A DNA stretch of 64,000 nt from an uncultured Devosia sp. (GTDB lineage Bacteria; Pseudomonadota; Alphaproteobacteria; Rhizobiales; Devosiaceae). The DNA lies in the NCBI RefSeq assembly GCF_946479885.1, contig NZ_CAMLHM010000006.1, positions 47,064 through 111,063 on the forward strand. The letters run 5' to 3'. Positions 58,920 to 64,000 of this stretch are shown here, piece after piece. The notes below the pieces were generated by a model. It was not told where the DNA came from, searched no databases, and worked only from the letters and a program-made list of their open reading frames with translations. Position numbers and translations under genes: made by a program. Position 1 is the stretch's first letter; every line of letters starts with the position of its first letter.

Positions 58920-59753
58920 ATGACCACCACCGCAAAGATCATCACCGCCTCCCTCCTGGCCCTATCAGCGGCCCAGCCCGTCCTCTCAGCCGAAACCATC
59001 GTCACCCTCGATCAGGGCATTGTCGGCACTTTGTCCGTCCCCGAAGGCGGCGCCACCGGCCCGGCCGTGGTGATGCTGCATGGCTTTGCCAGCTCGCGCG
59101 ACGAAATCGGCGGCATCTTCGCTGCCCAGGCCGCCGCGCTGGCCGAGGCCGGCGTCGCCTCGCTGCGCATCGATTTCCGCGGCTATGGCGACAGCACCTC
59201 GGTCACCGAGGCCTCCATCACCATCGATCGCATGCTCGAAGATTCCGCCATTGCCCGCACCCATCTGGCCTCGGTCGACGGCGTCGATGCCGACCGTGTC
59301 GGCGTCATCGGCTACAGCTTCGGCGCCGCCATCGCCATGCTCGACCAGCAGAACTATCCCGCCATCGTCACCTGGGGCCAGATGGGCGATCTCAAGGGCG
59401 AGTTCCTGGAATTCCTCGGCCAGCCGGCCTTCGACACAGCCCGCGCCACCGGCAATTTCACCGTCGATCTGGGCTGGCGCGTCATTTCGCTCGATGCGCC
59501 CTTCTTCGACAGCGTCGAGAGCCATGACCTGGCCGCCGCCTTTGCCGGCTTCGATGGCCCGTTCCTGACCATTGCCGGCGCCGACGATCCGGCCGTCACC
59601 TACTTCGAGCAGTATCTTGGTCTGGCCAAGGGCCCCAAGTCGTCGCTGGTCATCCCGGGTACCGATCACATGCTGGGCGTCTATAGCGACCAGCCCGAAA
59701 TCGGTGCTCAGGTCGTGGCCGAAACCACCACCTGGCTGGGCGACAATCTCTAG
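58920..59753 (+). CDS. Secreted alpha/beta hydrolase
   Basis: A 277-residue exported hydrolase with a signal peptide (IITASLLALSAAQPVLSA). The fold shows VVMLHGFASSRDEIGG, the nucleophile Ser in VIGYSFGAAIA, an Asp in AGADDPAV and the His in PGTDHMLGVY. It resembles serine aminopeptidase S33/dienelactone-type hydrolases. AAGGAG precedes the ATG. Convergent with the arsenic operon's MFS gene. Substrate unknown. Confidence 0.88.
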   Translation: MTTTAKIITASLLALSAAQPVLSAETIVTLDQGIVGTLSVPEGGATGPAVVMLHGFASSRDEIGGIFAAQAAALAEAGVASLRIDFRGYGDSTSVTEASITIDRMLEDSAIARTHLASVDGVDADRVGVIGYSFGAAIAMLDQQNYPAIVTWGQMGDLKGEFLEFLGQPAFDTARATGNFTVDLGWRVISLDAPFFDSVESHDLAAAFAGFDGPFLTIAGADDPAVTYFEQYLGLAKGPKSSLVIPGTDHMLGVYSDQPEIGAQVVAETTTWLGDNL

Positions 59754-59762
59754 GCGCGGGCC

Positions 59763-60995
59763 TCAGGGACCCTCGATCGGCGCGGCGCCGGCCGGCTGGT
59801 AGCGCTCTTCGGCCGGCCGGCACCGTCGCCAGATTTCGGCAAAGACGGCGACGCAGAGCAGCCCGGCCGCTGCGAGGGCCCAGAGCGATGGCTTTGGGCC
59901 CACCGCGCCCAGTGCCACCGACAGGGCGAACGGGGCCAGCGCGGATAGCCCGAGCCGGCCCAGCCCGATCCAGCCGAGCCGCCTGCCGAAGCCGACCCGG
60001 CCGAATATGGCCAGCGGCAAAGTGCCCGATACGATGCTGAACAGCCCGCTGCCCAGGCCGAACACGATTGCGAAGGCTCCGGCGCCGGCCACGTTGGGCG
60101 CCGACAGGGCCAGCGTCGCCAGGGCCAGTGGCGTGGTGCTCGCCGCAATCAACGCCAACACCGTGGCCGGTATATTCTGGCCGAACGTCATGTTGATCAG
60201 GCGGCTGGTCACCTGCGCCGGTCCCAGCAGGGAAGCCACCCAGACGCTGGCCGTCCCGAGCCCCAACAAGCCCAGCATCGGCACCATGTGGAACAGCGTT
60301 GCCGCCGAGACGAAACCGGCCAGCGAAAAGCCCACCACGATCAGCACGAAGACCAGGGTGCCGTTGGCGTCCGCGAGTGGGGCCGGCGTGGCGACAGGTT
60401 CCTCGGCGCGGGCCGCGGCTTTCCGGGCGAAGCGGGACAGCCAGAGGTGAAGCGGCAGGCAGACCATCAGGTGCAGCCCCGCAAACAGGAAATAGACCTG
60501 GTGCCAGTCCAGCCCTTGCAGCAGCCAGCTGGTCAGCGGCCAGAAGATCGTCGAAGCGAAGCCGGCGATCAGGGTCAGGTGCGTTATGCTGCGCTGCGCC
60601 CGCGCGCCGCTCGTCTGCGCGAGGAAGGCGAAGGCCGTGGCATAGAGCACGAAGGCGGAAGCGAGCTCGACCAGGATCGTGCCGAACAGGAACATCGCCG
60701 TGTTGCCGGCAAACCCGCATGCCGCCAGCGCCGCTGCCGCGCCGATCGATCCGATCGACATGAGCCGGCCGGCGCCGATGCGGTCGGCCATGCCGCCGGC
60801 CCAGGGCGAGACGAGACCACCGGCCAGCAGCGCCAGCGACACGCAGCCATAGATCCACTCCGCGGCTACGCCCAGTTCCCCGGCAATCGCCGGGGTGAGG
60901 ATGCTGAAGCTATAGTAGAGCGTGCCATAGCCAATGATCTGGGTTACGCCCAGGGCCCAGATAGCCGCGGCATTGGACTGTGGGGCGGCAGCCAT
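59763..60995 (-). CDS. arsK: MFS transporter in arsenic operon (ArsK-like)
   Basis: A 410-residue major facilitator with 12 predicted membrane segments. Cytoplasmic loop 2-3 reads GGMADRIGAG. It lies last in the arsR-arsN2-aqpS-arsC operon, 24 bp after arsC. In Agrobacterium an MFS protein in such an operon, ArsK, exports arsenite, antimonite and trivalent organoarsenicals; by position and size this is likely the same function. No arsB or acr3 gene is present in the window, so export would depend on this protein and on AqpS. Confidence 0.75.
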   Translation of the reverse strand: MAAAPQSNAAAIWALGVTQIIGYGTLYYSFSILTPAIAGELGVAAEWIYGCVSLALLAGGLVSPWAGGMADRIGAGRLMSIGSIGAAAALAACGFAGNTAMFLFGTILVELASAFVLYATAFAFLAQTSGARAQRSITHLTLIAGFASTIFWPLTSWLLQGLDWHQVYFLFAGLHLMVCLPLHLWLSRFARKAAARAEEPVATPAPLADANGTLVFVLIVVGFSLAGFVSAATLFHMVPMLGLLGLGTASVWVASLLGPAQVTSRLINMTFGQNIPATVLALIAASTTPLALATLALSAPNVAGAGAFAIVFGLGSGLFSIVSGTLPLAIFGRVGFGRRLGWIGLGRLGLSALAPFALSVALGAVGPKPSLWALAAAGLLCVAVFAEIWRRCRPAEERYQPAGAAPIEGP

Positions 60996-61019
60996 GGGCG
61001 CGTCTCCTCGTGGGCGCGA

Positions 61020-61442
61020 TCAGCTCTGTTTGGCCGGACCCGCCGGAGTGACGACCTCGCCGTCTTCCTTGGTGAAGCCGCCGATATCAGGGTTTTCGAG
61101 GATTTCGAGCACCACCTCGCTCGGCCGGCACAGCCGCACGCCCAGTGGGGTCACGACAAACGGCCGGTTGAGCAGGATTGGATGCGCGCCAATGGCGTCG
61201 AGCAACGCGTCGTCGGTCTTGCTCTCGTCGCCCAGCCCGAGCGCCTCGAACGGTGTATCCTTCTGTCTCAGCGCCTGCCGCACCGTCAGCCCGGCATCGG
61301 CGATGAGCTGGATCACCGTGGCACGATCCGGCGGCGTCTTGAGATATTCGATGACCCTCGGCTCGACGCCGCTCGCCCGGATCATCGCCAGGGTGTTGCG
61401 CGATGTGCCGCAATCGGGATTGTGATAGATGGTCGTGGTCAT
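61020..61442 (-). CDS. arsC: Arsenate reductase, glutaredoxin-dependent type
   Basis: A 140-residue ArsC. The catalytic Cys is in YHNPDCGTSRNTL, and the Arg residues that hold arsenate are likely in the later part (NRPFVVTPLGVRLCRPSEVV). It reduces As(V) to As(III) with glutathione and glutaredoxin. It overlaps aqpS by four bases. Confidence 0.93.
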   Translation of the reverse strand: MTTTIYHNPDCGTSRNTLAMIRASGVEPRVIEYLKTPPDRATVIQLIADAGLTVRQALRQKDTPFEALGLGDESKTDDALLDAIGAHPILLNRPFVVTPLGVRLCRPSEVVLEILENPDIGGFTKEDGEVVTPAGPAKQS

Positions 61443-62104
61443 GCTGCTTGCTCTTTTCCGAGGAGCCAACGGCAGAGGCCGAGGGCGAGGAGGGCGCCGG
61501 CCAGTTGCGCGGCGATGAAGGTCGGAACGTCCATGGGTCGTATGCCGGAAAATGTATCGGTCAGCGCGCGTGCCACCGCGACGGCGGGATTGGCAAAGCT
61601 GGTGCTGGCCGTGAACCAGTAGGCGGCCACGATATAGCAGGCGACCAGCGCCGGGATGGCGGTCGGCCGGTGGCGGACGCCCAGTATGATGGTCAGCACC
61701 AGGCCGAATGTCGCCACGCCCTCGGAAAGCCACTGCGCCCCGCCCGTGCGCACATGCACACCCATTGCCAGCGCCGGCGCCTCGAACATCAGATGCGCCA
61801 CCACCGTGCCGGCCACGCCGCCGGCCAGCTGGGCCAGCCCATAGAGCCCGGCCATGCCCCAGCTCAGCTGGCGCTGCACCGCCATGATCATGCTGACGGC
61901 CGGGTTGAAATGGGCGCCCGAAATCGGCCCGAGCAGGGTGATGAGCACGAACAGGATCGCCCCGGTCGGGAGCGTATTGCCCAGCAGGGCCAGGGCGATG
62001 TCGTCGGTCAGGCGTTCGGCCATGATGCCCGAGCCGACCACGGTGGTGACCAGCAGGCCCGTTCCAAGCGCCTCGGCGGCCAGCGCGCGGCGAAGGTCAG
62101 TCAT
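61439..62104 (-). CDS. aqpS: Aquaglyceroporin AqpS
   Basis: A 221-residue MIP family channel with six membrane segments and two NPA motifs (HFNPAVS and FANPAVAVARALTD). In Sinorhizobium meliloti AqpS takes the place of an arsenite pump: arsenite made by ArsC flows out down its gradient. The same gene order here supports that role. The small size and the residues before the second NPA (STSFANPAVAVAR) suit an aquaglyceroporin. Confidence 0.92.
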   Translation of the reverse strand: MTDLRRALAAEALGTGLLVTTVVGSGIMAERLTDDIALALLGNTLPTGAILFVLITLLGPISGAHFNPAVSMIMAVQRQLSWGMAGLYGLAQLAGGVAGTVVAHLMFEAPALAMGVHVRTGGAQWLSEGVATFGLVLTIILGVRHRPTAIPALVACYIVAAYWFTASTSFANPAVAVARALTDTFSGIRPMDVPTFIAAQLAGALLALGLCRWLLGKEQAA

Positions 62105-62537
62105 CGAGGCGGCGCGCCAAAAGCGTGGCGGATGAACAGATCGAGGTCGCCTGCCTGGTGTTGAGGATCGCCAACGGAGCGTCGGCCCTGTCCAGCGCCG
62201 CAAAACCGAGGTGACGGAAAAATGCCTCGGCCGAGGTGGTCAGCAGGAACGCCTCCCGCGCCCCGGCCTTGCCGGCTTCACGCATCACGGCTTCCGCAAT
62301 GCTGCGGCCATAACCCTGTCCGACCAATGCCGGCGCCACCACGATTGAACGAACCAGCGCATGGTCGCCATGCGGTTCGAAGCCGCCATAACCGACAACC
62401 TTGCCGTTGTCGTCGAAGCGAAAGAACCGGCGCCCGTCTTCACCGATGTCATCGATCGGAAGGCCGGCGGCAGTCAGCGTCGCGGCCAGTGCCGCATCCT
62501 GCCCGGAAATGGGGACATAGCGCAGCTCAACAGGCAC
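62097..62537 (-). CDS. arsN2: Arsenic resistance N-acetyltransferase ArsN2-like
   Basis: A 146-residue GNAT protein. LVRSIVVAPALVGQGYGRSI binds acetyl-CoA and the C-terminal FFRHLGFAALDR and TRQATSICSSATLLARRL match the ArsN2 pattern found in many ars operons. The function of ArsN2 is not settled. The GTG start has AAGGAGG six bases upstream; the gene overlaps arsR by 11 bp and aqpS by 8 bp. Confidence 0.78.
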   Translation of the reverse strand: MPVELRYVPISGQDAALAATLTAAGLPIDDIGEDGRRFFRFDDNGKVVGYGGFEPHGDHALVRSIVVAPALVGQGYGRSIAEAVMREAGKAGAREAFLLTTSAEAFFRHLGFAALDRADAPLAILNTRQATSICSSATLLARRLDD

Positions 62538-62865
62538 AGGCGGCCTCCTTCGGCGCAGGGGCACAAATCTCGGGGCGGCCCTGGCAGCAGTCCATCATCA
62601 GGAATTCGACCAGCCCGGCCAAGCCGTCGAAATTGGCGGAATAGATGATTGAACGCGCCTCGCGGCGGGATTGCACCAGGCCTGCGCGCTCGAGATTGGC
62701 GAGGTGAAACGAGGCGCCTGACGATGACGCACCGACCTTTTCACCCACCATTCCAGCCGACAGGCCTTCCGGCCCGGCCACGACCAGGGCGCGCACCATT
62801 TGCAGGCGCGTTTGTTGCGACAACGCGCCAAACGCATCGAGGGCTTGCTGTTCGTCCAATTTCAT
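62527..62865 (-). CDS. arsR: ArsR family arsenic-responsive repressor
   Basis: A 112-residue ArsR. Winged-helix region ASSSGASFHLANLERAGLVQ. Cys pair in MMDCCQGRPEIC near the C-terminus and CAC at the very end are candidate As(III) ligands, a different placement from the E. coli CVCDLC site. First gene of the ars operon. A perfect inverted repeat overlaps its start codon. Confidence 0.93.
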   Translation of the reverse strand: MKLDEQQALDAFGALSQQTRLQMVRALVVAGPEGLSAGMVGEKVGASSSGASFHLANLERAGLVQSRREARSIIYSANFDGLAGLVEFLMMDCCQGRPEICAPAPKEAACAC

Positions 62866-62892
62866 TTCAATATCTCAATGATTATTGAAATG
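62863..62892. promoter_or_regulatory. ArsR operator of the arsenic operon
   Basis: CATTTCAATA-N10-TATTGAAATG is a perfect 10 bp inverted repeat; the inner TCAAT-GATT-ATTGA is a second. It includes the arsR start codon and lies 14 bp before the divergent DUF6428 gene, so it could control both. Confidence 0.75.
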
Positions 62893-62905
62893 AGGATAGC
62901 CCACG

Positions 62906-63415
62906 ATGAACCTTCATGCAACCGCCCCCTATGGTGACGTTGAAAGCACCCTTGCCCTTGTGCTGGACGGGCTGGCCGGGCACGACGACCTGCCGCTGGC
63001 GATCGCCTACGATGACCGCCTCGTCCAGCCCGGCTACCACATCACCGAGGTCAAGGCCGGCTCGTTCACCACCCTGGACTGCGGCGGCAACCCTGACGCC
63101 TGGCAGGAAACGGTCTTGCAGGTTGAGGACATTGCGGCCTCCGACGAGCGGCCGATGATGACAGCGGGCAAGTTTCGCGCGATCCTCGCCCAGGTCGACC
63201 GCAAGCTGCGCCTGAACCACGGCGCCCGCCTCACCATCGAGATTGGTCGGCCGGGCGAACCGATGCGCGTCTTCGACATAGCGGACCTCGCCATTCAACC
63301 CGATCGGGCCGTCCTGGCGCTCGGCATGCGGGCAGCGATCTGCAAGCCGCGTCATCGCGCCGAGCAAGCCGCTTCCGCGTGCTGCTCGCCAGCGAAACCG
63401 TCAGGCTGCTGCTAG
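62906..63415 (+). CDS. DUF6428 family protein divergent from arsR
   Basis: A 169-residue soluble protein. The core GYHITEVKAGSFTTLDCGGN then PDAWQETVLQ is the conserved part of the DUF6428 group often found beside ArsR regulators. The last 20 residues are Cys-rich (CCSPAKPSGCC), which suggests thiol-metalloid binding. No signal peptide. It shares the intergenic operator with arsR. Function unknown. Confidence 0.8.
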   Translation: MNLHATAPYGDVESTLALVLDGLAGHDDLPLAIAYDDRLVQPGYHITEVKAGSFTTLDCGGNPDAWQETVLQVEDIAASDERPMMTAGKFRAILAQVDRKLRLNHGARLTIEIGRPGEPMRVFDIADLAIQPDRAVLALGMRAAICKPRHRAEQAASACCSPAKPSGCC

Positions 63416-63756
63416 TTACGCCGACGGCAATGGGGTGGGTAACGGACCGGCAGGTTTCAGACATGAAGTGAACGAGGCAGACGCGTACAGATAGCTCGGC
63501 TCTGGTCGCGGCCATCAATGGCTACCCCATAATGTGCCGGAGACTCCCTTCCATTGTCGGTGCACCAAGATGATCCACCGCGCTGCGGGCATTCAGATGG
63601 TCCGGCGCGGCGATGTCCATGCGGGTCAATGACCGTAGGGGCAACGTCGGCGCCGGCATCGACGTGCCTTCGGGCTAGATTGGCGGAATCTTACAAGAGG
63701 GGGCCCACTGATTTTGGGAAATTCGGGACGTCACCAACGCCATCTGGAGCGAACCG
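63416..63756. other. Intergenic region before the epoxide hydrolase-like gene
   Basis: About 340 bp without a convincing gene, repeat or palindrome. Base composition is less GC-rich than the flanking genes. A short open frame at about 63615-63677 (start MRVNDRRGNVGAG) is too small to support. Confidence 0.5.
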
Positions 63757-64000
63757 ATGTCCTCGATCACCGAATTCAAGATTGCCATCCCCCAGTCCGA
63801 ACTGGACGAGCTCAATGCGCGCCTGCGCCAGACGCGCTTCGTCAACGAACTGTCCGACGGCAACGACGATGCGGGCCTGCGCCTCGACTATATCAAGCGT
63901 CTCGTCGATTTCTGGCGGGATGAATATGACTGGCGGAGCGTCGAGGCCCGCCTGAACCAGCTCCCGCAATTCACCACCCTCATCGATGGTCAGCGTATCC
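63757..64000 (+). CDS. Epoxide hydrolase-like protein (N-terminal domain; partial)
   Basis: The gene runs off the right edge; 81 residues are visible. They match the epoxide hydrolase N-terminal domain (EHN): FKIAIPQSELDELNARLRQT, then LDYIKRLVDFWRDEYDWRSV and LNQLPQFTTLIDG. The alpha/beta hydrolase domain should follow outside the window. Such enzymes open epoxides to diols, though many members have unknown substrates. ATG start with GGAG nine bases upstream. Confidence 0.88.
   Translation, partial: MSSITEFKIAIPQSELDELNARLRQTRFVNELSDGNDDAGLRLDYIKRLVDFWRDEYDWRSVEARLNQLPQFTTLIDGQRI

Overview
The window comes from a GC-rich alphaproteobacterium of the Hyphomicrobiales, most likely Devosia or a close relative (inferred from gene content, not a database search). 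The evidence is the rpoN-hpf-ptsN block behind lptC-lptA-lptB, an L35-L20-PheS-PheT block, a Fur/Mur-type regulator without CxxC motifs, an MbfA ferritin-exporter with Irr-type boxes, BTLCP and DUF1150 proteins and an aqpS-type arsenic operon. No rRNA, tRNA, CRISPR array, transposase or integrase was found. Most of the window looks like ordinary chromosome with compact operons and many 1-11 bp gene overlaps.

Layout. 1-5.4 kb: the end of a Tat-exported metzincin-like protease, an HtrA-like protein without its catalytic triad, a YcaQ-like glycosylase, an SDR and pncB. 5.5-8.7 kb: two small proteins, then the reverse-strand chain tsaB-rimI-fur-plsC. 8.9-16.4 kb: lnt, an RNase D-like exonuclease, lptCAB, rpoN (with a consensus sigma-54 promoter in front of itself), hpf and ptsN. 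16.5-18.2 kb: Hsp20 plus DUF1150, led by an RpoH-like promoter and a ROSE-like RNA thermometer, and a GT2 glycosyltransferase. 18.2-24.3 kb: rpmI-rplT and pheS-pheT, with two unrelated genes, one an ASCH-exonuclease fusion, between pheS and pheT. 24.4-27.6 kb: an HWE-type sensor kinase, a small helical protein and murB.

27.7-37.3 kb is a catabolic island. A LacI regulator, guanine deaminase and GMC oxidoreductase are transcribed leftward, and a TIM-barrel isomerase with a complete sugar ABC transporter rightward, around a perfect LacI-type palindrome. 37.4-40.9 kb: a SitABCD-type manganese transporter behind a Fur/Mur-like box. 41-50.2 kb: regulator/enzyme pairs (LysR-GMC, Rrf2-thioredoxin-reductase-like, TetR-VOC), an alpha/beta hydrolase whose 3' end lies in a dispersed repeat, MbfA behind two Irr-type boxes, and a Gfo/Idh/MocA oxidoreductase. 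50.2-59.8 kb: a BTLCP peptidase, a frameshifted phage-tail-like gene, a MITE-like element, trhO, an aldo-keto reductase, a large Asp/Leu-rich secreted repeat protein, an ArsR-SRPBCC pair, a HhH protein, a DadA-like dehydrogenase and a secreted hydrolase. 59.8-62.9 kb: the arsenic operon arsR-arsN2-aqpS-arsC-MFS, with a divergent DUF6428 gene. The window ends inside an epoxide hydrolase-like gene.

The strongest theme is metal and stress regulation readable from DNA: a Mur-like box before sit, Irr boxes before mbfA, an ArsR operator before the ars operon, a thermometer before hsp20 and sigma-54 control of rpoN. The intergenic regions carry at least four families of dispersed palindromic repeats plus one 144 bp inverted-repeat element.
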